Numbered from the stretch's first letter, positions 28,291-37,585 are shown. The stretch is 64,000 nt of DNA from Vibrio navarrensis (GCF_015767675.1 NZ_CP065218.1:620001-684000), one strand, 5' to 3'. The notes: generated by a model from the letters alone, not told the origin. Numbers and translations: made by a program.

Positions 28291-28309
28291 TCGATAATCA
28301 TTCTCTTTT
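28291..28309. promoter_or_regulatory. Candidate Fur box
   Basis: GATAATCATTCTC at 28293-28305 matches 12 of 13 positions of the second part of the Fur consensus (GATAATCATTATC). It starts 11 bases upstream of the siderophore-interacting protein's ATG. The first hexamer of the classical 19-mer is poor, so the call is tentative. Confidence 0.45.
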
Positions 28310-28369
28310 GCATTTATACTAGCAACCTCCTAGTAAAGCGCCTAGCCTCTTTAAGCAAATTTACATTGA

Positions 28370-28480
28370 AATTGCCTTTCTCGGCTTTTGGCCAAGCACG
28401 ATCGGCGGTGGGTGTATTCACGCCAGCGTATTGCGAAATACCTGAGCGTTGAAGCAATCTATCAGCACATCTCTGGATGA
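28370..28480 (+). pseudogene. Possible IS30-type transposase fragment
   Basis: A 36-codon open stretch contains RQRIAKYLSVEAIYQHISG before a stop. The string EAIYQHI preceded by a short HTH-like stretch resembles the segment of IS30-family transposases around their IYQHI sequence. No terminal repeats or remainder of the transposase are seen. It may be a decayed fragment; chance cannot be excluded. Confidence 0.25.
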
Positions 28481-28508
28481 GATCTCAATGCTGGTTCGCT
28501 GAAAATCG

Positions 28509-29015
28509 TTAATCACATCGACGACGTGGATGGGTGAGCGTCTGCATGATTGCCTCAGCGTTCAATCCATCAGCTAAGGTCATAAAATACCAAGCAAATT
28601 TTAGCCCGCTGTTACTCAGGCTATAAAACCATCCGTAACGGACAAAACCGTGCTGCACAAGATTGTTCGCCGAAGCCTCGTTATGTTCTTTGATCACCGC
28701 ATACAGCAGATCCAAACCATGGGCCTTAGCGTACTCAATCCGCAACCGGGTGAGTTCTTTAGCGATGCCTTGCCTTTGATACTGTGGCAATACAAACAAG
28801 TGGCCTAACTCGCCATGTTGTCCCTGCACTAAGCTCTTGATGGTCGCGACTCCCACTAACTGTTCACCATCTAAAGCCACCACCACACAAAAATCGCTGG
28901 CAAGATCAATGCTGCGCAGCAAACGGGTGGCATTTGGCAAGGTATTCAGATGTCTCTCGGCACAATCTCGGATCGCAGCCGGAGGATTGATTTCATAGCG
29001 AATACTTTCTGACAT
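28509..29015 (-). CDS. GNAT-family N-acetyltransferase
   Basis: A 168-residue acetyl-CoA-dependent acyltransferase of the GNAT fold. Motif A is seen in LFVLPQYQRQGIAKELTRL (Q/R-x-x-G-x-A/G). Substrate unknown. I place the start at the ATG at 29015 with GAAGG five bases ahead; a GTG two codons earlier is possible. It lies 26 bases after the MscS gene on the same strand. Confidence 0.8.
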   Translation of the reverse strand: MSESIRYEINPPAAIRDCAERHLNTLPNATRLLRSIDLASDFCVVVALDGEQLVGVATIKSLVQGQHGELGHLFVLPQYQRQGIAKELTRLRIEYAKAHGLDLLYAVIKEHNEASANNLVQHGFVRYGWFYSLSNSGLKFAWYFMTLADGLNAEAIMQTLTHPRRRCD

Positions 29016-29041
29016 AGCCACCTTCGTTAGTCAGCCATGCA

Positions 29042-30652
29042 TCATGCCAGCGCTTGAGCATCAAACATCGCAGGGACAATACGTGAACCATTATTTTCAA
29101 TGATCTCCATGATGCCGAGATGCAGTTCTTGAGCAGCCACTTGGTAAACGGGCAAACTTTTGCTCCCGATGTAGGCAAAGACGTTGATTTCCAAGCCATG
29201 CGCACCAAAACCGCGAAAAGTGACGCGCAGAGGCTTTTTATCCACCTTCTCATGATTTTCGAGCAAGGCTTTAATCTCTTCAATAATGGCCTTCAGTTGC
29301 GCGGTGGTTGTGCTGTAGTCGAGCCGGATATCCGTTTTAAAACGGATTTTTTCTCGCTCAGAAATGTTCTCAATTTCCATTTCAGCCAATTTCGCATTCG
29401 GGACATGAATCACCGTCCGATCGATGGTTCTTACCCGGGTACAACGCAAGCCAATTTCTTCCACCGTACCGCGAATTCCACCAAAACTGCACAAATTGCC
29501 CACTTTTACCGGAGCAGCCGAATAGAGCGTCATCGTGCCGATAAAGTTTTCCAGTGACTGTTTGGAGGCTAGCGCCAATGCAACACCCCCAACCCCCATA
29601 CCGGCGAGCAGTGCCGTTGCATTGAAGCCTTGGTACTCCATCCATGAAAGTACAGCGAAGATCAACACAATGATGCGTAAGAAAGTCAGAAAAGGCCGCA
29701 CCATCGCGGCACTCTGCTTATTCCCTTTGCCAATCAATCGCTCACGCATCACATATTGCAACAAACCAATTAGTGCCCAACCCAGCCAAAGCGTGGACAT
29801 AAACAGTAAGTAGCCATTGTTGACCATTTCTCTTGCCGTGACGGTTAAAGTGGTGTTGGCCAGCAGTAGATGATCCAGCCCCAAGGCTAAAAAGAACAGC
29901 AAAGGTCTCGCAATCACCTTAGCTAAGTCATCTTTCATTTTTATCTGGCTGCGTCGAACCAACCAAGCACCAAACAGAGTAAAAGGTGCGATGACAATAA
30001 ATGAAACCACTAAGTAGGTGGAGAGAAGCGCAATTTCCCAAAAATTCAGTTTAAACACGTAGCCACGCGGGATATTGTTAATAAACCATTCGCTCAACGG
30101 TCCGTAACCCAGCTCTTGGTACAGTGTTGGCACCATTGCGACCGTTGCGTTGGAAATCTTCCAAATTTTGCCTAGGTCCTTACTCGGAACTTGCTGCAAT
30201 AGAAGAAGAATATCAGCATCTTTGATGTTGATCGTGCCAAACGTATCTCGATACTCGGGTTGGAAATCATCTACTGCGCCAGCTGGCGTATCATTAATCT
30301 CTTGTAAGTTAATCCAGACATTACGTTCAATAATGGCATGGAGTTGGCGAGCGTATTCCTGTCCGTCTTTAACTTTCAAATTCGAAGGTAAAAAACGCAT
30401 ATCTAGGTATTTGGCCGCTTGGGTGAAATCTTGCGCGTAGGCTGCCTGCAAAAAGCCGTTCAACGCACCTCGCGGCGTGTCTCGTTGCAAAGCATCCTTA
30501 TAAGAGTAAGCGATATTCAGCGCTGGCTCCGCCACTGGAGTGTTGCTAGATTCCTCAGCCATACTGAGAATCACGCTCGTCGGCAGAGCAAAAGCGTAAG
30601 AAGGCAATAGACAGAGCACGAGAAACGTTGCTCGAAACCAATTCAAAACCAT
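29042..30652 (-). CDS. MscS-family mechanosensitive channel with extended N-terminus
   Basis: A 536-residue protein. A signal peptide (1-22) leads to a periplasmic domain (about 25-195), followed by several membrane helices and the MscS core. The pore helix and following turn are GMGVGGVALALASKQSLENFIG (about 341-362), then the beta domain (CSFGGIRGTVEEIGLRCTRVRTIDRTVIHVPNAKLAEMEIEN) and a C-terminal alpha/beta domain. It is expected to open under membrane tension at hypoosmotic shock. The periplasmic module is larger than in the minimal MscS. Confidence 0.88.
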   Translation of the reverse strand: MVLNWFRATFLVLCLLPSYAFALPTSVILSMAEESSNTPVAEPALNIAYSYKDALQRDTPRGALNGFLQAAYAQDFTQAAKYLDMRFLPSNLKVKDGQEYARQLHAIIERNVWINLQEINDTPAGAVDDFQPEYRDTFGTINIKDADILLLLQQVPSKDLGKIWKISNATVAMVPTLYQELGYGPLSEWFINNIPRGYVFKLNFWEIALLSTYLVVSFIVIAPFTLFGAWLVRRSQIKMKDDLAKVIARPLLFFLALGLDHLLLANTTLTVTAREMVNNGYLLFMSTLWLGWALIGLLQYVMRERLIGKGNKQSAAMVRPFLTFLRIIVLIFAVLSWMEYQGFNATALLAGMGVGGVALALASKQSLENFIGTMTLYSAAPVKVGNLCSFGGIRGTVEEIGLRCTRVRTIDRTVIHVPNAKLAEMEIENISEREKIRFKTDIRLDYSTTTAQLKAIIEEIKALLENHEKVDKKPLRVTFRGFGAHGLEINVFAYIGSKSLPVYQVAAQELHLGIMEIIENNGSRIVPAMFDAQALA

Positions 30653-31049
30653 ATTGTATCCATTCTAGGTAGTATTCACTCAACAAATTTTATCGGTACC
30701 TAGCGAGGAGCACCATAAAATAGTTGAGAGCGTTAAACTGTTAACAAATGATTAACATCGCCTTTTATCCCATATGCCAATCGAGTCAAGGTGATGGCGT
30801 GCGTAACCATAAAAGTACGGAATAAATCGTCATATCCGCCACTTCAAACGTGAAACCCACAGTATTAGTAAGCATAAATCAAATATTTGTGCAAACTATG
30901 ATTACCCAATTCACATTTTAACAATGGTAACAATAGTGTTACTTTACTTCCCGCTGGTCACACTGACTTGAAGCCATCCAATCCCAGGAAAGCTTCTTTA
31001 CAGTAAAAGAAAATGGATCTTTTGCGACCATCTCCAAAATGAATAGACA

Positions 31050-31107
31050 CACCAATATGGTGCCTTTTTTGCCCGTGTATCAGCCTATACACGGGCTTTC
31101 TTTTTTC
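31050..31107 (+). terminator. Two tandem + strand terminator hairpins
   Basis: First hairpin: CACCA (31050-31054), loop ATA, TGGTG (31058-31062), then CCTTTTTT. Second: GCCCGTGTAT (31071-31080), loop CAGCCT, ATACACGGGC (31087-31096), then TTTCTTTTTTC. The second is very strong. There is no upstream protein gene on this strand. Confidence 0.8.
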
Positions 31108-31121
31108 AATGTCCTGAAAAG

Positions 31122-31150
31122 AAAAAAGCCAGGTACATAGGAGACCTGGC
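31122..31150 (-). terminator. Rho-independent terminator of the small secreted protein gene
   Basis: GCCAGGT (31128-31134) and ACCTGGC (31144-31150) form the stem; on the - strand it is followed by TTTTTTC. It terminates transcription coming from the gene at 31272 to 31535. Confidence 0.85.
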
Positions 31151-31271
31151 GAACGGGGCAAACAAGGCGTATTTCACAGCGGAAAGAATCACCTCATTTG
31201 CCTCAACTTTAAATTCGATCTGTTACGGGGCAGTGACAAGCGGTTCTGGCAAAGCAAAAATGATGCGCAGA

Positions 31272-31535
31272 TTAAGACTCTTCATTGCCTTTTTGTTGGC
31301 ATTTCAAATTCACTAATTGAGACTGTTCTTGCTTGATGTAGTTCACTAACAACGCGTCCTTATCTGCGATCGCTTTAACGTTTTCTTGCTGCACTTGAGC
31401 AATCGCTTCTTGTTTCATCACTTCCATTTCGGCACTGAGATCACTGCTCAGTGAAGAGTTGTCCAGTGCATTTGCATTCGCAGCAGACGTCATCACCAAT
31501 AGAAGCATTGCGGTAGATAGAATTGAACGGCGCAT
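31272..31535 (-). CDS. Small secreted or periplasmic protein of unknown function
   Basis: An 87-residue product. Residues 1-22 form a Sec signal peptide (MRRSILSTAMLLLVMTSAANA); the mature part is helical, rich in Gln, Glu, Lys and Asn, with one cysteine near the C-terminus. I prefer the ATG at 31535, which has GAGG about eight bases ahead, over an in-frame start at 31586. No family recognised. Followed by a strong terminator. Confidence 0.7.
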   Translation of the reverse strand: MRRSILSTAMLLLVMTSAANANALDNSSLSSDLSAEMEVMKQEAIAQVQQENVKAIADKDALLVNYIKQEQSQLVNLKCQQKGNEES

Positions 31536-31896
31536 ATTAAGTTCCTCGTGTAAATGAATAATCAACCAACGAACTCTATATAGCACTTAGCGTGCCAATT
31601 TTTTATTTATTTAAAATCAATAAGTTAATGCAGAACTCTTGGATAGTGATACGCAACTTGGCGATATTTACAAAGTATGTGCAAATTTCACCAAATATTT
31701 ACAAGACGAATAATGAGCACATACTCCAACGGCATTACACTCTCTGGTTCACCACTCACCACTCATCGCTTATTGAGTATAGGCATGATAAGCAGAGGTG
31801 AGCTCAGACCATTCGAACTAGGCGGCATCGAGAGCCATAAAAAAATGCAGCCCGAGAGCTGCATTTTCGTTGGTATTTGACTTAACTTTGACTTCA
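31536..31896. other. Intergenic region with RND operon terminator
   Basis: A stretch of 361 bases without a credible gene; a 69-codon + strand frame at 31592 to 31801 lacks a ribosome site and any recognisable feature. A hairpin AAAATGCAGC (31842-31851), loop CCGAGA, GCTGCATTTT (31858-31867) lies just downstream of the RND permease. On the - strand it is followed by further T residues and terminates the efflux operon. Confidence 0.7.
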
Positions 31897-34800
31897 CTAA
31901 GAGGAAGCAAGTTTACGCCGCCCAAACCAGCGCAGCGGGTAGGTCACGCCACGCCAAAGCTGTTTTAATCCGCGCTTAATGTCTTCCAAGATAAGATATA
32001 AACAGGGTACTAGCACTAAGGTTAACAGCGTAGCAAACAGCACTGCGAATCCTAATGCAACGGCCATGGGGATAACGAAGCGTGCTTGCAAGCTGGTTTC
32101 AAACATAATCGGCAGCACCCCAACAAATGTGGTAATCGACGTCAGTGTGATGGCACGAAAACGGGCGCAGCCCGCTTCAACCACCGCTTGTTTGATTGAC
32201 ATCCCCTCTTTTCTCACTTGGTTCACGTAGTCTGTCATGACCAACGAGTCGTTAATCACCACGCCAGCGGCAGCAATTAAACCAAAGGTGGACATCATGC
32301 TGATGTCGAGCCCAAGCCAGAAATGGCCCCAAATCGCGCCGGTTAAACTAAATGGGATCACTGACATCACGATCAGCGGCTGGGTGTAGCTTTTGAGCGG
32401 TACGGCCAGCAGAATGTAGACGATGATCATCCCAGCCACAAAGAAGATGATCTGTTCATTGCGCTGCGCTTGCTGCTCTTCGATACTACCACCCAATTCG
32501 GTACGAACTCCCGGGAACTTCTCTTGGAGTTCTGGCAGTAAATTGTCGCGAATGTTGTTCACCACTTCATTCGGTTCGATCAGCTCTTCGTCAATCGAGC
32601 CATAAACGTAAACCGTTTGATAACCCTGTTCGCGGCGAATACTGGTCACCCCGGGTTGCTCGGTAATGTCCACCACATCGCCCAGCATCACTTTCTTACC
32701 CGATGGCGTTGTGATCACCGCATAACGAAGTGAGGCAAAGGCTTCGCGCGTCAGTTTGGGGTAACGCACCATTACCTTAAGCTCTTCACCGTCGCGAATA
32801 ATCCGCTGCGCTTCATCACCGTAAAAACTGCCACCAACCTGTTCGGCGATCATGGTGAGATCTAAACCCAAGTCATAGGCGACTGGGGCTAGCGACAACA
32901 ACACTTCTTTACTGCCTGAATCTATCGAGGAGGAGATATCAAACAAGCCATTTTGCTGCTGTAAACGGGTGATCAAGTAGCGCCCTGCTTCGTTAAGCTG
33001 CGCAATGTCCGAGCCAAAGAGCAGATAACCGAACTCATCGCCGCCATCACCGCTGTTGGTCGCATCACGAATGGTCAAACTCTTCACCCCAGCAAGCTCT
33101 GGCATGCGTTCACGCCACATCCGCGAGAGTTCAAAAGTGTTAAAGGGTCTGAGCTCTTCATCCACTAGCGGTACCACAATGCGTCCTTTGGTACGACCAC
33201 GATTGTAGGAGAGCATGTCACGAATCATTCCGCGTCCATGCGTTGCCAGCGTTTCTTGTTCAACGTCCTTGATGACCGTTTCAATCGCTTTTAAGGTCGC
33301 AATGGTTTGTGCGCTGGAGACGTTATCGTTCATTTCCAACACCACCGCCGGGAAGTCCGTTGGCACTTTCGGGTTCATCACAATACGTACATGGTTGGAT
33401 GTCATCAGCGCAATGCTGACCACCAACAAGCCGACAAAAAAGGCCATCACACTCCAACGCCAGTGGGTGCAAGCCACCACAAAGCGCTTGTAAGGGCCAT
33501 TGATAAAGCCAAAGAAACGGGCGTTGAAACGCTCACGCCAACTACCCGGTTCAATTGGTTTAAAATGGGTGTGTGCCAAGTGTGCAGGCAAAATCAGTTT
33601 CGATTCGATCAAACTGAAAGTCAGGCACAGGATCACCACCGAGGCAATGCCAAAAAAGAACGCACGCTCAGGACCTGAAGACATCAAAAACGGCGCAAAA
33701 ACGGCAATGGTAGTCAAAACACCGAAGGTTGCGGGGGTGGCGACCCGCTTTACGCCTTTGATGACATTGTCAACGCCACCACCCTTACTCTCAATCTCAC
33801 TGTAGGCACTTTCACCAATAACAATAGCGTCATCGACCACAATGCCCAGCACCATGATAAAAGCAAACAGCGAAACGATGTTGATGGTGACACCCAAGAA
33901 CGGCATTAGCATCACTGCGCCTAAAAAACACACTGGCAAACCGATCATCACCCACAGCGCCAAGCGTACACGCAAGAAAATACTCAGCATCAGAGCAACT
34001 AGTACCGCCCCTTGCAGTAAGTTTTTCAGCATCATGTCGAGGCGACCTTGCAGATAGTAGGTCATATCCACCAGTGTTTTGATCTTAAGATCGGCAGGCA
34101 ACTGAGCATTTTTATGCTCAATGTACGCTTTCACCGATTCCGCTACCGGAATCATGTCTTGCTCTTTGGTCGCTTTTACCGACAGATAAATCGCGTTTTG
34201 CCCCGAAAATTGGAAGTAACGTTCTGCCTCGGTAAAGCCATCTTTAATCGTCGCAATATCCTGCAGCAGCACTTTTGCGCCATTGGCACCCAGTTTCACC
34301 GGAATGTTGCGAAACTCTTCGCCTTTGTAGTACTGGTTTTCAATCCGAACCGCTATCATGCCCGCGTTGGTGGTGACTTCTCCGGCAGAATAGTTGGCCG
34401 AATAACGGCGAATCGCATTGGTTACCTCGTTTAAGGTGAGGTCATATTTGCGCAACACCAGCGGGTCGATCTCAATCGCGATCTCCTCTTCCGGCGCACT
34501 GAGCTCCACCAGCATCACGTTTTGCAATTGCAGCAGTTCATCTTCAATTTGCTTGGCGATCGGCTTGAGTTCTTCCAGTGAACGATCGCCCACCAGCGAC
34601 ATTTCAATCACATCTTGGCGAAACTCATATTGATAGATGTTGACCGGCTCCATCCCTTTGGGGAAGGTGGCGATGGTACTGATGCGCTGTTTGACATCGT
34701 CGAGCACCTCTTTGATGTCCGCTTTGACATCAATTTCCAGCTCAATCTGTGCACTGCCACGCGAGGCGGTGGAGACGGCTTTTTTTATGCCAGTAACATC

Positions 34801-35034
34801 TTTGAGCGACTCTTCCATCTTGATCAAAATGCTTTCTTCAATCTCCTGCGGTGACGCGCCAGGATAGGAAGCACTGACGTTGATGTAGTTCACTTCGATG
34901 TTGGGAAACATCTGCCTTTGAATGAAGAAAAAGCTCACAATCCCCATGATGATGATGAACACCATCAGCAAGTTTGCGGCCACGGAGTTATGAGCGAAAT
35001 AGGCGATAAGCCCGCGTTGCTGGGTCGATTCCAT
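31897..35034 (-). CDS. RND efflux pump inner-membrane transporter
   Basis: A 1045-residue AcrB/MexB-superfamily antiporter with the expected 12 membrane helices and two large periplasmic loops. The proton-relay aspartates are seen in GIVVDDAIVIGES (two adjacent Asp of the fourth helix). It exports substrates with protons as driving force, together with the adaptor encoded 11 bases upstream. No TolC gene is included, so it relies on one elsewhere. Subfamily resembles the HAE-type exporters with N-terminal MESTQQRG that vibrios carry in several copies; substrate unknown. Start follows AAAAGGAGC. Confidence 0.9.
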   Translation of the reverse strand: MESTQQRGLIAYFAHNSVAANLLMVFIIIMGIVSFFFIQRQMFPNIEVNYINVSASYPGASPQEIEESILIKMEESLKDVTGIKKAVSTASRGSAQIELEIDVKADIKEVLDDVKQRISTIATFPKGMEPVNIYQYEFRQDVIEMSLVGDRSLEELKPIAKQIEDELLQLQNVMLVELSAPEEEIAIEIDPLVLRKYDLTLNEVTNAIRRYSANYSAGEVTTNAGMIAVRIENQYYKGEEFRNIPVKLGANGAKVLLQDIATIKDGFTEAERYFQFSGQNAIYLSVKATKEQDMIPVAESVKAYIEHKNAQLPADLKIKTLVDMTYYLQGRLDMMLKNLLQGAVLVALMLSIFLRVRLALWVMIGLPVCFLGAVMLMPFLGVTINIVSLFAFIMVLGIVVDDAIVIGESAYSEIESKGGGVDNVIKGVKRVATPATFGVLTTIAVFAPFLMSSGPERAFFFGIASVVILCLTFSLIESKLILPAHLAHTHFKPIEPGSWRERFNARFFGFINGPYKRFVVACTHWRWSVMAFFVGLLVVSIALMTSNHVRIVMNPKVPTDFPAVVLEMNDNVSSAQTIATLKAIETVIKDVEQETLATHGRGMIRDMLSYNRGRTKGRIVVPLVDEELRPFNTFELSRMWRERMPELAGVKSLTIRDATNSGDGGDEFGYLLFGSDIAQLNEAGRYLITRLQQQNGLFDISSSIDSGSKEVLLSLAPVAYDLGLDLTMIAEQVGGSFYGDEAQRIIRDGEELKVMVRYPKLTREAFASLRYAVITTPSGKKVMLGDVVDITEQPGVTSIRREQGYQTVYVYGSIDEELIEPNEVVNNIRDNLLPELQEKFPGVRTELGGSIEEQQAQRNEQIIFFVAGMIIVYILLAVPLKSYTQPLIVMSVIPFSLTGAIWGHFWLGLDISMMSTFGLIAAAGVVINDSLVMTDYVNQVRKEGMSIKQAVVEAGCARFRAITLTSITTFVGVLPIMFETSLQARFVIPMAVALGFAVLFATLLTLVLVPCLYLILEDIKRGLKQLWRGVTYPLRWFGRRKLASS

Positions 35035-35045
35035 GACGGCTCCTT

Positions 35046-36200
35046 TTAACCTTGCTTGTCGTTGCTGTTGGCCTCAGCGGACAATAACTTTACCGTCATG
35101 CCTTTTTGCGGATATTCAGGCACAGTCAACACCAGTTGGTCACTCTGTTCAATGCCTTCGGCGATGAGCATGAACTCCCCTTCAGCGCGCAATACATTGA
35201 CTGTTCTTGGTTGCAGCTCATTGTTTTCATTAACCACCCAAACCGTTCGGTTGTTGACCAACTCTTGAGGCAAGCGGTAAATATGCTTGAGCTCTTTACC
35301 AGCAAAGTTCACTTCAACGTAAGAGCCAAATTTGATCGCTGGCTGCTTATTGTTAATCCCGTAGGGATCGCTAATGCGCACCACCACATTGGTCATCCGC
35401 GTAGCTGAATCGATCAAACCTTGATCGCGCACTACCTTGCCTTCGCGCTGCGTTTTTTGAATACCATCCAACGTCACCAAAGCGTTTAGATCAGAGAGCT
35501 TCTCCGGCAAAAAGGCACTGTCGAACCCCGCAATCGGTAAGTGGATTTCGCCAGCTTCGATATTGTTAAGTACCGCGACCTCACTGCCCGCCGAAATAAA
35601 CTGGCCGACACCTAAGTTACGTGACACGACTAACGCGTCGTATGGCGCAATCACTTTGCAGTTTTGCAGATCGCGCTTGGCGCGTTTTAGTGCCGCCTGC
35701 GCGGATTTCACCTGCGCTTCAGCACTGAGCAGTTGCGGTTTGCGCAAGTAGAGGTCGGAAACTTGCTTGTCACTCAGTTTACTTGCTTGCTTCTCTGCAA
35801 CTTTCGCTTTGGCTCGCTCTTCAATCAGCGTGGCCTGTGCGCTAGCCAGTGCTGCTTCGGCTTGCAACACGGCGGCTTCGTAGTTGTCACTTTCGATGAT
35901 GAACAGCACTTCGCCCCGCTTGACGATGCCACCGCTGACAAAGTTCGCATGCCACGAGGTCACCTCACCCGACACTTGTGCCGAGAGACGGGTAACTTCA
36001 AACGGCACTAACTCTCCATGGCTGGTAATGAGCACGCGATGATTGGTGGGAAACAGACCGGCGACTTCAACCGTCGGTTGCTTTGACTCGACTTTTTTCT
36101 CTTCAACTTCCGGCCCATGTGCCGCGATAGCCTGATAACCAAGATAGGAGCTACCCAGCAGAGCGACTGGGACTAGCCAACGAACGGATTTGTGTAACAT
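35046..36200 (-). CDS. RND efflux periplasmic adaptor (membrane fusion protein)
   Basis: A 384-residue HlyD/AcrA-type protein. An N-terminal membrane or signal segment (9-24), lipoyl half-motifs and an alpha hairpin (about 108-180; AEAALASAQATLIEERAK … AEAQVKSAQAALKRAKRDL) are followed by beta-barrel and membrane-proximal domains. It bridges the inner-membrane pump to an outer-membrane channel. I chose the ATG at 36200, with AAGGA five bases ahead; an ATG at 36206 is also in frame. It is the first gene of the two-gene operon. Confidence 0.9.
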   Translation of the reverse strand: MLHKSVRWLVPVALLGSSYLGYQAIAAHGPEVEEKKVESKQPTVEVAGLFPTNHRVLITSHGELVPFEVTRLSAQVSGEVTSWHANFVSGGIVKRGEVLFIIESDNYEAAVLQAEAALASAQATLIEERAKAKVAEKQASKLSDKQVSDLYLRKPQLLSAEAQVKSAQAALKRAKRDLQNCKVIAPYDALVVSRNLGVGQFISAGSEVAVLNNIEAGEIHLPIAGFDSAFLPEKLSDLNALVTLDGIQKTQREGKVVRDQGLIDSATRMTNVVVRISDPYGINNKQPAIKFGSYVEVNFAGKELKHIYRLPQELVNNRTVWVVNENNELQPRTVNVLRAEGEFMLIAEGIEQSDQLVLTVPEYPQKGMTVKLLSAEANSNDKQG

Positions 36201-36598
36201 ATGCATCCTTTATTGTAATGTACGCTTCCAGCGTGATTTCGACCTGAATCTGCTCAATCAATGTTTCGCGAACAGTTCTCACGCAAACTATCAATATTTT
36301 TCATAAAGCTCAGACCAAGGATCGATAATTTATATCCCCAATCAATAAAAAACACTGTAAAAAATATTGCCCCAACCGATAGGCGCTTTGTCAGCAAGTA
36401 GAGTGCCATATAATAAAACGATATTTTACATATAGTTGTAAATACACCACGACAATATCTCAACGTCATAACAGTGAAATTGACCAGAATTAAGTAAAAT
36501 TCACCACATTTATCTGTTCACGGCTCAAGCTGCGATGCAATACTATGCTCTACGGTCTGGTCATGCTGGACAACCGAATAAACCTGAGAGGCTTCAAC
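36201..36598. other. Intergenic region, no gene seen
   Basis: 398 AT-rich bases separate the divergent efflux and NUDIX genes. A 71-codon - strand frame (36254 to 36469) encodes a hydrophobic string without a ribosome site or family match, and I reject it. Promoters for both flanking genes must lie here. No clear operator could be picked by eye. Confidence 0.5.
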
Positions 36599-37000
36599 AT
36601 GCAAGTTCACCCATGCGTATCCTTTATCCTTTTGAAAGATAATCAAATTTTGCTTGAGAAACGCGCCAAAGAGAAAGCTTGCGATCCAAACATGGTTGCC
36701 ATTCCCGGCGGACATATGGAAGCGGGCGAAAGCCAAATCGAGACACTTGAGCGTGAAATCACCGAAGAGCTGGGCGTCGCGGTTACGCAAGCCGATTATC
36801 TCTGCAGCCTCTACCATCCGACCTCTGAGCTGCAACTGCTGCATTACTATGTGGTGCGCGGCTGGCAAGGAGAGCTGAGCTGCCATGAGGCCGAATCGGT
36901 ATTTTGGAGCCCTCTGCATAACCAAGCCGCCGACACCGTAGCTGACAAGACCGCGCTGAAAGAGTTAATCCGCTTGCAGCAACATGGACTATTTCAATAA
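36599..37000 (+). CDS. NUDIX hydrolase
   Basis: A 133-residue MutT-like pyrophosphohydrolase. The Nudix box G-x5-E-x7-REU-x-EE-x-GU fits perfectly (GHMEAGESQIETLEREITEE then LGV). These enzymes hydrolyse nucleoside diphosphates linked to another moiety with Mg2+; the exact substrate cannot be predicted. The ATG at 36599 is chosen because GAGAGG lies seven bases ahead; an in-frame ATG at 36545 lacks this. Confidence 0.88.
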   Translation: MQVHPCVSFILLKDNQILLEKRAKEKACDPNMVAIPGGHMEAGESQIETLEREITEELGVAVTQADYLCSLYHPTSELQLLHYYVVRGWQGELSCHEAESVFWSPLHNQAADTVADKTALKELIRLQQHGLFQ

Positions 37001-37125
37001 CCACCCGAGACAACAGAAAGTCTCAAAATGACCAGCCAAGCTGCCAAATTTGAAACTTTCTGGCAAAATAAACTCCCTAGGATGACCTAGAATGGCGTTA
37101 TCCATCATTCAGGGAGAACACCATT

Positions 37126-37377
37126 ATGAAAACGTTATTTAACATCGCTCTAGTAATCAGCGCATTCTGTTCAGCCACTGCCGTAGCGGCAAACTTTACC
37201 TTAACCAGCCAAGATATTGCAGAAGGGCACAAGATGCACCGCAGTTTCGAATACGCCGGATTTGGTTGCCAAGGCGATAACCTGTCACCGCAATTGAGCT
37301 GGCAAAACGTTCCAGAAGGGATCAAAAGCTTCGCCATCACTGCCTACGATCCCGACGCACCAACGGGCAGTGGCTAG
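37126..37377 (+). pseudogene. Truncated YbhB/YbcL-type PEBP protein, 5' part
   Basis: The frame encodes a signal peptide (1-21) and the first part of a phosphatidylethanolamine-binding-protein family member (SPQLSWQNVPEGIKSFAITAYDPDAPTGSG), then stops. Full-length members are about 180 residues, so more than half is missing. The frame stops at TAG directly after GSG, where family members continue with F/W-WHW. What follows is the tail of an AraC gene, so the rest of this gene was lost by a deletion joining the two. Confidence 0.8.
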
Positions 37378-37379
37378 TG

Positions 37380-37487
37380 GCACCGGCTCTCATGTGTGGT
37401 TATCAATCCACCGAACGTTTCACCCAACGCTTTCGTCAGCGTTTTGGTCTCACGCCGCGTGAATACCTCAAAACGCTGCCAAGTTAG
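37380..37487 (+). pseudogene. 3' remnant of an AraC-family regulator
   Basis: 35 codons read as the end of an AraC DNA-binding domain: ALMCGYQSTERFTQRFRQRF then GLTPREYLKTLPS and stop. The second helix-turn-helix and C-terminal motif match the family closely. No N-terminal part exists upstream, because the sequence before it belongs to the truncated PEBP gene. This is the other half of the deletion scar near 37378. Confidence 0.78.
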
Positions 37488-37585
37488 CCGTCCCACTGCG
37501 GCCACTGCGCTTGGCACTAGACAGTTCAACTGGATTGGGTTAATGATCACGCTTCCTGTATACCCAAACTAAGTTAAAGAAAACC

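Larger units (their letters stand above)
30653..31271. other. Long intergenic region with orphan + strand terminators
   Basis: No protein gene is convincing here. Two + strand hairpins with T runs stand at 31050-31107, and a - strand terminator follows at 31122-31150. Because no + strand gene lies upstream, the + strand hairpins could end a small RNA of up to about 200 to 300 bases between 30800 and 31107. I identified no reliable promoter. A short open frame (19 codons) occurs near 30797. Confidence 0.4.

Noticed and set aside
31592-31801. A 69-codon + strand frame between the small secreted gene and the RND operon
   Set aside because: No ribosome site, no recognisable domain, and AT-rich random-looking sequence.
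36254-36469. A 71-codon - strand frame between efflux and NUDIX genes
   Set aside because: Hydrophobic composition but no ribosome site or family; likely a chance frame in AT-rich DNA.
37375-37440. Read-through of the PEBP frame past the TAG (WHRLSCVVINPP)
   Set aside because: WH and VVIN resemble PEBP briefly, but the frame then loses all family character, while the alternate frame matches the end of an AraC regulator far better.
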